Shown here in pieces: positions 9,855 to 16,374 of a stretch of DNA of 24,385 nt. How positions within the stretch are numbered: position 1 is the first letter of the stretch; the number at the start of each line of letters is the position of its first letter. The notes beneath the pieces were generated by a model. It ran no database searches. It was not told the origin of the DNA and was given only the letters and a program-made list of their open reading frames with translations. This stretch comes from Fodinibacter sp038258215 (lineage in GTDB: Bacteria > Actinomycetota > Actinomycetes > Actinomycetales > Dermatophilaceae), in assembly GCA_038258215.1 (NCBI GenBank), contig JBBSQC010000054.1:1-24385 (forward strand), written 5' to 3'. The position numbers and the translations under genes were made by a program.

Positions 9855-10157
9855 TCAGGCCGCGGAGGCCGACACGGTGGCGTGCGCGTTCGCGACGGGC
9901 AGGGAGACCGGCGTGGTGAGGGTCTCGACGTGCTCGACCCGGTCGCGCACCCGCTCCAGGACGTCCGACAGGCTCAGGCCCAGGCCTTGGCACACGGAGG
10001 CGAGCAGCTCGGAGGAGGCCTCCTTGCCACCGCGCTCCAGCTCGCTGAGGTAGCCGAGGGACACCGCGGACGACGACGCGACGTCACGCAGGGTGCGGCC
10101 CTGACCCTGGCGGATCTCCCGCAGGACCTCGCCGAGCTCCTGACGCAGCAGAACCAT
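9855..10157 (-). CDS. clgR: XRE-family regulator ClgR
   Basis: 100 aa from ATG 10157, which has GGAGGAG 2 nt upstream; longer in-frame starts would add a basic tail unlike the family. The XRE helix-turn-helix covers about residues 18-65 (RTLRDVASSSAVSLGYLSELERGGKEASSELLAS has the ClgR-type LGYLSELERG core). ClgR activates clp protease genes in streptomycetes, mycobacteria and corynebacteria. The C-terminus ends SASAA; in Streptomyces ClgR a terminal Ala-Ala is known to target the protein to Clp proteolysis, so the same feedback is likely here. Position after cinA matches the usual actinobacterial order. It converges with nei, leaving 13 nt between stops. Confidence 0.9.
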   Translation of the reverse strand: MVLLRQELGEVLREIRQGQGRTLRDVASSSAVSLGYLSELERGGKEASSELLASVCQGLGLSLSDVLERVRDRVEHVETLTTPVSLPVANAHATVSASAA

Positions 10158-10169
10158 GGCTCCTCCTCT

Positions 10170-10187
10170 CGCTCCAGCGCTCCAGCG
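10170..10187. promoter_or_regulatory. overlapping pair of CGC-N4-GCG repeats upstream of clgR
   Basis: CGCTCCAGCG occurs at 10170-10179 and again at 10178-10187, sharing two bases, 13-30 nt before the clgR start. The unit resembles the published ClgR operator core CGC-N5-GCG but is one base shorter. It could serve autoregulation or be chance. Confidence 0.25.
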
Positions 10188-10210
10188 TGGCACCGGGCGT
10201 GCCTCGTGGG

Positions 10211-10708
10211 TCAACCGTACCCTCCGGCTCCGTCGGCGTCTCGGAGGTTCCCCAGGCACCGCTCCACGAGGCTCAGCGCCGAGTCCACCGACGCCGCACG
10301 GATGGTCCGGCGGTCACCGGTCAACGCCAACGACTCCACGACGATTCCGTGGGGGGTCCGGACGGCGACGAAGACCGTCCCGACCGGTTGTCCGTCCGCG
10401 GGCTCGGGCCCCGCGACACCCGTCGTACCGACACCGACCTCGCACTCCAGCAGCCGACAGGCCCCGTCGGCCAGCGCTGCGGCGACGTCGGCGTCGACGG
10501 CCCCGCGGTCGGCGAGCAGGTGCCGATCCACCCCGAGCACGGTGGCCTTGACCTCGGTGGCGTAGGCCACCACGCCCCCTCGGACCACTGCTGAGGCGCC
10601 GGGGACGTCGGTGAGCGCGGCGCAGACCAGCCCGCCCGTGAGGGACTCCGCGGTGCCGATCCGCCAGCCCCGCTCCCGCAGGGCATCGATGACCCCGGAA
10701 GCGGTCAC
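10211..10708 (-). CDS. cinA: CinA C-terminal domain protein / nicotinamide-nucleotide amidohydrolase
   Basis: 165 aa from a GTG start overlapping the pgsA stop (GTGA, 10705-10708). It contains only the CinA C-terminal (PncC-type) domain: TAESLTGG around Ser22, a VRGGVVAYATEVKATVLGV segment and GTTGVAGPEPADGQPVGTVFVAV, all typical. PncC deamidates nicotinamide mononucleotide to nicotinate mononucleotide in pyridine-nucleotide salvage. The N-terminal MoCF-like domain of full CinA is absent, which is normal for this locus in actinobacteria. It is the third gene of rimO-pgsA-cinA, and clgR begins 53 nt later on the same strand. Confidence 0.9.
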   Translation of the reverse strand: MTASGVIDALRERGWRIGTAESLTGGLVCAALTDVPGASAVVRGGVVAYATEVKATVLGVDRHLLADRGAVDADVAAALADGACRLLECEVGVGTTGVAGPEPADGQPVGTVFVAVRTPHGIVVESLALTGDRRTIRAASVDSALSLVERCLGNLRDADGAGGYG

Positions 10709-11415
10709 CGGGACTCCCGACGCTCCCGGGCGGCCTCGCGGGCCGCTGCCCGCTCCGCGCGCTTGGCCACCGCGCGATCGCTGGTGCGCCGCAGCCGCAG
10801 GGCCTGCACGACGTAGTCGATGCCGGTGACGACCGTGACGAGCAGCGCCGCCACGAGCAGGCTCCAGGCGAGGGCGTCCCAGACCTGCGGCGCGGGGAGG
10901 GTCCACCGCGGCCACAGGAAGAAGCCGATGGCGAAGGTCTGCAGGAGGGTCTTGACCTTCCCCCCTCGCCCCGCGGCCATGACCCCGTGGCGGATCACCC
11001 AGAACCGCACGGCCGTGACGCCCCACTCCCGCAGCAGGACCAGGACCGTGATCCACCAGGGGACCTCGCCGATGCTCGACAGGCCGATCAGCGCCATCGA
11101 GACCAGCGCCTTGTCGGCGATCGGGTCGATGACCTTGCCGAAGTCCGTCACGAGGTTCCGGCTGCGCGCGAGGTCGCCGTCGATGCGGTCGGTGAGCATC
11201 GCCACGGCGAACACCCCGAAGGCGGCCCACCGGTAGGCCGGGTTGCGGCCGTCCTCGGCCAGGAGCAGCCACCCGAAGACGGGCACCAGGAGCAACCGCA
11301 CCCCGGTGAGGTAGTTGGCGATGTTCCACGCACTCGGCGGGGTCACCGGCAGCACCGGGCGAAGACGTCCGGCGCCGCGAGGCGACCGCGCGCCCGGCTC
11401 GGACGCGTCGTTCAT
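10705..11415 (-). CDS. pgsA: CDP-diacylglycerol--glycerol-3-phosphate 3-phosphatidyltransferase
   Basis: 236 aa. ATG 11415 overlaps the rimO stop as ATGA, so I chose it over longer upstream frames. The CDP-alcohol phosphotransferase signature DG-x2-AR-x8-G-x3-D-x3-D is exact: Asp79-Gly80, Ala83-Arg84, Gly93, Asp97, Asp101. About five or six membrane helices follow. The enzyme makes phosphatidylglycerol phosphate at the inner membrane, the first step to phosphatidylglycerol and cardiolipin. A basic C-terminal tail rich in Arg and Ala extends past the last helix. The gene order rimO-pgsA-cinA supports PgsA over other CDP-alcohol transferases. Confidence 0.93.
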   Translation of the reverse strand: MNDASEPGARSPRGAGRLRPVLPVTPPSAWNIANYLTGVRLLLVPVFGWLLLAEDGRNPAYRWAAFGVFAVAMLTDRIDGDLARSRNLVTDFGKVIDPIADKALVSMALIGLSSIGEVPWWITVLVLLREWGVTAVRFWVIRHGVMAAGRGGKVKTLLQTFAIGFFLWPRWTLPAPQVWDALAWSLLVAALLVTVVTGIDYVVQALRLRRTSDRAVAKRAERAAAREAARERRESR

Positions 11416-12836
11416 CCCAGCTCCACGACGAGGTCGACCCCGACCGAGTCGAGCACGACGCCGTCCACGATCGCCCCCACGGACGGCAGCGGCGCTCCGG
11501 CGGCCGGGCGCAGCAGGCACACTCCGTCGACGTCCGGCCCCTGGTGCTCAGCGCGTCCCAGGGCCAGCGAGAAGTCGTCCTCGTCGTGCTCCTCCACGAG
11601 CACGCGCACCTGCTCACCGACCCGGTCCGCCGCGCGCTCGGACGTGAGGTGCTCGATGAGGGCGCCGACCCGCTCGACGCGCTCGGCCACCACCGACGCC
11701 GGGTGCTTGTCCCCGTGGCCCTCGGCCTCCGTGCCGTCCTCGTCGGAGTAGCCGAACACCCCGACCACGTCCAGGCGCGCACGGGTGAGGAAGTCCTCGA
11801 GCTCCTCGACGTCGGCCTCGGTCTCGCCCGGGAAGCCGACGATGACGTTGCTGCGGATGCCGGCGAGGGGCTCGAGGGAGCGCACCCGCTCGATCAGCTC
11901 GAGGAAGGGCTCGGTGCCACCGAAGCGGCGCATCCGCCGCAGCACAGTGCTGGACGCGTGCTGGAAGGACAGGTCGTACCACGGCATGACGCCCGGGGTG
12001 CCGGCCATCGCCTCCAGGAGGCCGGGGCGCACCTCCGCGGGCTGGAGGTAGGAGACCCGGACCCGGTCCACCCCGTCGATTCCCGTGAGCTCGGGAAGCA
12101 GCTTCTCCAGGAGCGCGAGGTCCCCGAGGTCCTTGCCGTAGGAGGTGGAGTTCTCGCTCGCGAGGAACAGCTCTCGCACCCCTTGGGATGCCAGCCACCT
12201 CGCCTCGGCGACGACGTCGGTCGGGCGGCGGGAGACGAACGATCCACGGAACATGGGGATCGCGCAGAACGAGCACCGACGGTCGCACCCGCTGGCGATC
12301 TTCAGCGGGGCCCACGGCCGGGAGTCCAGGCGGGCCCGCACGAACTGCTCCCCGTCTCCGTGTCCGGGCAGGGCGACGTCGGCCGCGGCTGCCGAGCGGT
12401 CGACCGGGGAGAGGGGCAGCAGCCGTCGTCGGTCCGAAGGCACGTGGGATGCGGGCCGCTCCCCCTGGAGGATCGCGGAGAGGTGGCTGGACATGTCGCG
12501 GTAGGAGTCGAAGCCGAGCACCGCGTCGGCGTCGGGGAGCTCGTCGGCCAGGGTCTGTCCGTAGCGCTCGGCCAGGCAGCCGACCGCCACCACGGCCCGG
12601 GTGCGTCCGGACTCCTTGAGGTCGCTCGCCTCGAGCAGGGCGTCGATCGAGTCCTTCTTGGCCTGCTCGACGAACCCGCAGGTGTTGACCACCGCGACGT
12701 CGGCGTCCGCGGCATCCTCCACGAGGGTCCACCCCTGAGCGGACAGGCGGCCCGCGAGCTCCTCGGAGTCGACCTCGTTGCGGGTGCACCCGAGGGTGAC
12801 CAGCGCGACGCTGCCGCGGGTCGTGGGAGTGGCCAT
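11412..12836 (-). CDS. rimO: ribosomal protein S12 methylthiotransferase RimO
   Basis: 474 aa. N-terminal UPF0004 domain with its three cluster cysteines Cys17 (TLGCTRN), Cys53 (NTCGF) and Cys87 (VGCLAERY). Radical-SAM domain with CDRRCSFC, cysteines 184, 188, 191. A C-terminal TRAM domain follows from about residue 400. RimO methylthiolates an aspartate of S12. LGCxRNxVDSE near the start separates RimO from MiaB. First gene of the rimO-pgsA-cinA operon; each downstream gene overlaps by 4 nt. A TAGAGT box 6 nt upstream predicts a leaderless message. It is divergent from the M19 dipeptidase with 55 nt between starts. Confidence 0.95.
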   Translation of the reverse strand: MATPTTRGSVALVTLGCTRNEVDSEELAGRLSAQGWTLVEDAADADVAVVNTCGFVEQAKKDSIDALLEASDLKESGRTRAVVAVGCLAERYGQTLADELPDADAVLGFDSYRDMSSHLSAILQGERPASHVPSDRRRLLPLSPVDRSAAAADVALPGHGDGEQFVRARLDSRPWAPLKIASGCDRRCSFCAIPMFRGSFVSRRPTDVVAEARWLASQGVRELFLASENSTSYGKDLGDLALLEKLLPELTGIDGVDRVRVSYLQPAEVRPGLLEAMAGTPGVMPWYDLSFQHASSTVLRRMRRFGGTEPFLELIERVRSLEPLAGIRSNVIVGFPGETEADVEELEDFLTRARLDVVGVFGYSDEDGTEAEGHGDKHPASVVAERVERVGALIEHLTSERAADRVGEQVRVLVEEHDEDDFSLALGRAEHQGPDVDGVCLLRPAAGAPLPSVGAIVDGVVLDSVGVDLVVELG

Positions 12837-12842
12837 GGCGTC

Positions 12843-12848
12843 ACTCTA
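12843..12848 (-). promoter_or_regulatory. -10 box (TAGAGT) of rimO
   Basis: Minus-strand TAGAGT followed by GACGCC and ATG 12836: leaderless spacing. Confidence 0.55.
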
Positions 12849-12879
12849 GTTGGGCCCCGAGCCCCGGTGAGACCGCGAG

Positions 12880-12885
12880 TAGGGT
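12880..12885 (+). promoter_or_regulatory. -10 box (TAGGGT) of the dipeptidase gene
   Basis: TAGGGT followed by CGGTCC and ATG 12892: leaderless spacing. The rimO -10 lies 31 nt away on the opposite strand. Confidence 0.5.
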
Positions 12886-12891
12886 CGGTCC

Positions 12892-14010
12892 ATGCCACTG
12901 GAAAACCTCGCCCGCGTGCGCGCCCTCCTCGAGCAGCACCCGGTGGTGGACGGTCACAACGACCTGCCCTGGGAGGCCCGCGAGAGGGCCGGTTACGACT
13001 GGGACCGCCTCGACATCGCCACCGCGGGCCGGCCGACGCACACCGACATCCCCCGGCTGCGCGCGGGCGGGGTCGGTGCCCAGTTCTGGTCGGTCTACGT
13101 CCCCGCGGAGCTCCAGGGCGACGCCGCCGTGACCGCCACGCTCGAACAGGTCGACGCCGTGCACCGGATGACCGAGCGGTATGCCGCGGACCTCGCCCTG
13201 GCGACGACCCTCGCGGAGGTCGACGGGGCCCTCGCCGGCGGGCGGATCGCCTCCCTCATGGGCGCCGAGGGCGGGCACAGCATCGACTCCTCGCTCGGCA
13301 CCCTCCGGATGCTCTACGCGGTGGGGGTGCGCTACCTCACCCTGACCCACAACGACAACGTGCCGTGGGCGGACTCGGCGACCGACGAGCCGGTGCTGCA
13401 CGGGCTCTCGCCCTTCGGGCGTGAGGTCGTGCTCGAGATGAACCGGCTCGGGATGCTCGTCGACCTCTCCCACGTGTCGGCCGACACCATGCGCGACGCC
13501 CTCGACACCACCGAGTCCCCCGTGATCTTCTCGCACTCCTCGGCGCGTGCCGTCTGTGACCACCCGCGCAACGTGCCCGACGACGTGCTCGAGCGGCTGC
13601 CGGTCAACGGCGGGGTCTGCATGGTGACCTTCGTCCCGAAGTTCGTGTCGCAGGTCGTGGCCGACTGGGACCGCGGCGGTCAGGAGGGAGCTCGGCCGGC
13701 GGCGGGCATCGAGGACGTCGTCGCCCACTGCGAGCACGTGCGGGAGGTGGCCGGCATCGAGCACATCGGCCTGGGAGGGGACTACGACGGGGTCGACGTC
13801 CTCCCCGACGGGCTCGAGGACGTCAGCGGCTACCCGCGACTGCTCGCGGCGCTGGCCGACCGTGGGTGGAGTGACCACGACCTGGCCCGGCTCGCCGGGG
13901 GCAACGCCCTGCGGCTGCTCGGTGACGCGGAGGCGACGGCGTCGCGCATCAGCGCGACCCGCGGCCCGAGCCTGGCTCGCATCGAGGACGTCGACGGCAC
14001 ACCCGGCTGA
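12892..14010 (+). CDS. M19 family membrane-dipeptidase-like peptidase
   Basis: 372 aa. The metal-binding set of renal dipeptidase-type (MEROPS M19) enzymes is complete: His22 and Asp24 in DGHND, Glu126 in GAEGGHS, His194 in DLSH and His215 in FSHSSAR. GLGGDYDGVD near residues 295-305 holds the conserved late aspartate. No signal peptide or membrane segment is visible, so the protein is probably cytosolic, as usual for bacterial members. These enzymes cleave dipeptides, including ones with a C-terminal D-residue; the natural substrate is not clear. It converges with the channel gene, 11 nt between stops. It is not part of the usual rimO neighbourhood. Confidence 0.92.
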   Translation: MPLENLARVRALLEQHPVVDGHNDLPWEARERAGYDWDRLDIATAGRPTHTDIPRLRAGGVGAQFWSVYVPAELQGDAAVTATLEQVDAVHRMTERYAADLALATTLAEVDGALAGGRIASLMGAEGGHSIDSSLGTLRMLYAVGVRYLTLTHNDNVPWADSATDEPVLHGLSPFGREVVLEMNRLGMLVDLSHVSADTMRDALDTTESPVIFSHSSARAVCDHPRNVPDDVLERLPVNGGVCMVTFVPKFVSQVVADWDRGGQEGARPAAGIEDVVAHCEHVREVAGIEHIGLGGDYDGVDVLPDGLEDVSGYPRLLAALADRGWSDHDLARLAGGNALRLLGDAEATASRISATRGPSLARIEDVDGTPG

Positions 14011-14021
14011 CCGCCTGTGGG

Positions 14022-14729
14022 TCAGGACCCCTGGCGGGCCCGCATGACGGTGAGGGCCACGAGGCGGGAGATGACCATCGCCACGTACAGCACCCCGCTG
14101 AGCTGCTCGACCGTGACGATGGCCCGGGCCTGCTCCCGGATCGGTCCCACGTCGGAGAGGCCGACACTGGTGAGGTTGGCCCCCGAGAGGTAGAGCAGCT
14201 CGAGGAAGCTCTGCCGCCCCGGACCCTCGAAGGAGTTGAACGACAGGGGCCACACCTCCTGCACGGCGAGGAAGATGTAGGCGAACGCGAAGACGAGCAC
14301 CGTGAAGCAGGCGCCGACCGCGAACAGCTCGTCCTTGGTGACCCAGGAGTCCTCGAACATGTAGGAGATCAGGGCGTAGGCGGTGTAGAAGTAGAACACC
14401 GCCAACGCCGAGTGGGCCAGGATCAGGATGACGCTCGAGTCGTCGAAGAGGCTCCACACCTCGAAGACCGCGGCCGGCAGCCCGAAGGTCACGGACAGCC
14501 AGGTGAGGGCCGGAGTGCTTCGCACCGTGAACACCGCGGTGATCACGGCGCCCAGGCTCAGCAGCGAGATCACCGCCCGACCCCACCCGTTCCCCTCCAG
14601 GAAGGGCAGCAGCAGGATGACCAGGATCTGGGCGAGGAGCAGTACCGCCGAGGGCTGCTTGCGGATCGTCGCGCGCCAGCGGGCTCCCCGCGACGGCGGC
14701 TCCCGCAGGTCCTCCCAGAGCATCGTCAT
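14022..14729 (-). CDS. voltage-gated-type potassium channel homologue with altered filter
   Basis: 235 aa with about six hydrophobic segments (roughly 28-43, 53-70, 74-92, 99-125, 136-158, 205-229). The last pair flanks a pore-like loop ending in TSVGLSD (187-193), at the place of TTVGYGD in potassium channels, and is followed by the IVTVEQLSGVLYVAMVISRLVAL segment found after the pore of bacterial two-helix ion channels (Ion_trans_2). The GYG signature is replaced by GLS, and there is no arginine-rich S4 helix. It may conduct ions with changed selectivity or not be a channel at all. ATG 14729 is preceded by TAGAGT at 6 nt; a second ATG at 14723 is possible. Confidence 0.75.
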   Translation of the reverse strand: MTMLWEDLREPPSRGARWRATIRKQPSAVLLLAQILVILLLPFLEGNGWGRAVISLLSLGAVITAVFTVRSTPALTWLSVTFGLPAAVFEVWSLFDDSSVILILAHSALAVFYFYTAYALISYMFEDSWVTKDELFAVGACFTVLVFAFAYIFLAVQEVWPLSFNSFEGPGRQSFLELLYLSGANLTSVGLSDVGPIREQARAIVTVEQLSGVLYVAMVISRLVALTVMRARQGS

Positions 14730-14735
14730 GCTGAC

Positions 14736-14741
14736 ACTCTA
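14736..14741 (-). promoter_or_regulatory. -10 box (TAGAGT) of the channel gene
   Basis: Minus-strand TAGAGT, then GTCAGC, then ATG 14729. Same hexamer and spacing as at rimO. Confidence 0.5.
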
Positions 14742-14746
14742 GGAGG

Positions 14747-14766
14747 ACCGGCCGGGGGATGCCGGT
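14747..14766. terminator. possible terminator hairpin after the surface-protein gene
   Basis: ACCGGC (14747-14752) and GCCGGT (14761-14766) can pair around an 8-nt loop in the 90-nt gap downstream of the surface-protein stop. There is no T-run, so this is tentative. Confidence 0.25.
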
Positions 14767-14819
14767 TGGTCACCGAGATGCCGCCCGGGCTCGGCGGGCA
14801 CCCGGCCGCCAGGGAACGG

Positions 14820-16253
14820 CTAGTGGCTGCGCGGTGCGGGCTTGCGGACTCGGAGCAGGAGGAGGATCAGCAGCCCGGACGCGAGCAGGCCCATCCCGGC
14901 TGCGGCATACCCCAGGAGTGGCCCACCGGTGGCGGCGAGCTCCGCCTCGGTTGGGGTGGACGGCGATGCCGTCACGACCACCACCGGCGCGGTCGCCGTC
15001 GTCGTCACGGTGGGGGTAGGGGTGGGAGTTGGGCTGGAGGTGGGGACCTCACAGGCCGGGCGCGGGACCACGTTGGCGGGGTCCGTGGTGAGGCAGACGT
15101 CCAGGCCCGAGGCGCTGTTGGTGATGGCGACGGCTCCGCGTCGTGTTCCCCACGTGAAGGGGTCGTTCAGCAGGTCAGGGTCCGACAGGTCGACTTCGAT
15201 GTTGTCGAACATCTCGTCTTGCAGCTCGCCGGGCTCGGCGACCGGGGGCGGACCGTTGCTGCTGCAGGGTCCGTTGTCACCTTGGAAGGGGGCGACCACA
15301 CCGACGACGACCGGGATGTCCACTGGAAGGTTCTCCACGGTCCAGGCACCGTCGGCATCGGTGATGGCCTGCGCGATGGCCCCTTCGGAGGTAAGAATGA
15401 AGATGCAGGCCTCGGCCAGCGGAGTCGGTCCGGTGGTGGTGACCCTTCCACTGAGAACGGTGGTCGGAACGGCGCACGCGGCGGTCGGCAACGCGGTCGC
15501 GCCGAGACAGGCCACGACGTCGGTCGTGCCGGCCGACACCGCGTCGACCCCGGCCGGCGGCGTGAGCGCGTTCGGGTCCGACCCGGTCAGTGCCGTGTTC
15601 TCGAACCAGGACGGCACCGGGGTGGTGCGGATCTGGCCGCTACAGTCGTAGTTGTCCGCGGTGTAGAACGCGAGGTTGAACGGCCCGGGCTGGTCGGGCT
15701 GGAGGGACCAGGTGCCGTCGTAGTCGACGTTGGTCCTGTTGTACTGCGGCGGCGGCGTCCCGTCGACGGAGGTCCAGAGAACGCACGCTCCGGCAAGGGC
15801 GGCGCCGGAGGTAGCGTCCCGCAGCACCCCTGAAATCGTATCGGCGGCCGCCAGAAGCTGGGGCCCGACCGCTGAGGATGCCGCCGAAGGACCGGCCGGG
15901 GTTTTCGACGCCGCAGAAGGGGTTGACGTCGCGGTGGGGCTGGCCTTCGCGGTGGGGCTGGCCTTCGCGGTGGGGCTGGCCTTCGGGGTGGGGCTGGCCT
16001 TCGGGGTGGAACTGGCCGTCGCGGACGGGGTGGTTGTCGCGGTCGGGGTGGTCGTCGCGGTGGGGCTGGCCTTCGGGGTGGAACTGGCCGTCGCAGTCGA
16101 GGTGGCCGTCACGGTGGGGGCAGGTGTGTCAGCGCCGGCCACGGCGGGAGCGGACAGGATCGGCAGCAGGACCAGTGCCGCAAAGAGCGGTGCCGTTCGA
16201 AGGAGTCCGGGTCGCCGCAGGGCAGGAAAGGACCGGATCCGCGTTACGTGCAT
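14820..16253 (-). CDS. secreted Ser/Thr/Pro-repeat surface protein with LAATG sortase-type anchor
   Basis: 477 aa from ATG 16253; a TTG 30 nt upstream is in frame but lies in a hairpin loop region. Residues 1-41 form a signal peptide (basic start, hydrophobic core, APAVAGA). A Thr/Pro/Ser/Ala/Lys-rich segment to about residue 130 is built from 6-residue units such as KASPTA. Two Ig-like beta modules follow, each beginning with a short SGVLRD or SGRVTT strand and containing DYDGTW or DADGAWTVENLP, as in carboxypeptidase-regulatory/CNA-B-like folds. Then a second Thr/Pro stretch, LAATG (439-443), a membrane helix and an RVRK tail. LAxTG is the motif of class E sortases, so covalent wall anchoring is likely. 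Several cysteines may form disulfides. Function unknown, probably a stalked cell-wall protein. Confidence 0.85.
   Translation of the reverse strand: MHVTRIRSFPALRRPGLLRTAPLFAALVLLPILSAPAVAGADTPAPTVTATSTATASSTPKASPTATTTPTATTTPSATASSTPKASPTPKASPTAKASPTAKASPTATSTPSAASKTPAGPSAASSAVGPQLLAAADTISGVLRDATSGAALAGACVLWTSVDGTPPPQYNRTNVDYDGTWSLQPDQPGPFNLAFYTADNYDCSGQIRTTPVPSWFENTALTGSDPNALTPPAGVDAVSAGTTDVVACLGATALPTAACAVPTTVLSGRVTTTGPTPLAEACIFILTSEGAIAQAITDADGAWTVENLPVDIPVVVGVVAPFQGDNGPCSSNGPPPVAEPGELQDEMFDNIEVDLSDPDLLNDPFTWGTRRGAVAITNSASGLDVCLTTDPANVVPRPACEVPTSSPTPTPTPTVTTTATAPVVVVTASPSTPTEAELAATGGPLLGYAAAGMGLLASGLLILLLLRVRKPAPRSH
15934..16113. repeat. tandem 18-bp repeat, ten units, in the surface-protein gene
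   Basis: Ten consecutive 18-bp units run without a gap from 15934 to 16113. Units 1 and 2 are identical, units 3, 4 and 8 are identical to each other (ending TTCGGG rather than TTCGCG), and the others vary by several bases. Each encodes six residues of the KASPTA/TTTPSA type, so length changes would stay in frame. Near-identity of neighbouring units suggests recent slippage. Confidence 0.9.
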
Positions 16254-16283
16254 TCTTGGGCTCTTTCGTTTTGGCCAGACCAA

Positions 16284-16310
16284 TGACCCACACGCCTGTG
16301 GTGTGGGTCA
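16284..16310. terminator. strong hairpin between ftsK and the surface-protein gene
   Basis: TGACCCACAC (16284-16293) and GTGTGGGTCA (16301-16310) form a perfect 10-bp stem with a 7-nt loop. It starts 65 nt after the ftsK stop and ends 31 nt before the surface-protein ATG, same strand. There is no T-run. It could end the ftsK transcript or form the 5' stem of the surface-protein mRNA. Confidence 0.5.
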
Positions 16311-16322
16311 CCTCGAACTCCG

Positions 16323-16328
16323 AAGTTA
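16323..16328 (-). promoter_or_regulatory. candidate -10 box (TAACTT) of the surface-protein gene
   Basis: Minus-strand TAACTT would start a transcript near 16316, giving a leader of about 63 nt whose first part is the 16284-16310 hairpin. A GAAAGAG sequence 7 nt before ATG 16253 could act as ribosome site. The -10 is also inside a small inverted repeat (AACT/AGTT, 16316-16327). No -35 is evident. Confidence 0.3.
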
Positions 16329-16374
16329 CCACTGCACCCCTGAGGCGGCACCCCGAGGCGATTCCGGTGAGAGG

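Noticed and set aside
10211..11782. 523-residue open frame covering cinA
   Set aside because: Only the last 165 codons are CinA; the upstream part is an off-frame reading of pgsA and rimO, and the 4-nt overlap places the start at 10708.
16006..16113. 18-bp repeats as a possible CRISPR-like array
   Set aside because: Units are contiguous with no spacers, in frame with a coding gene and divisible by three.
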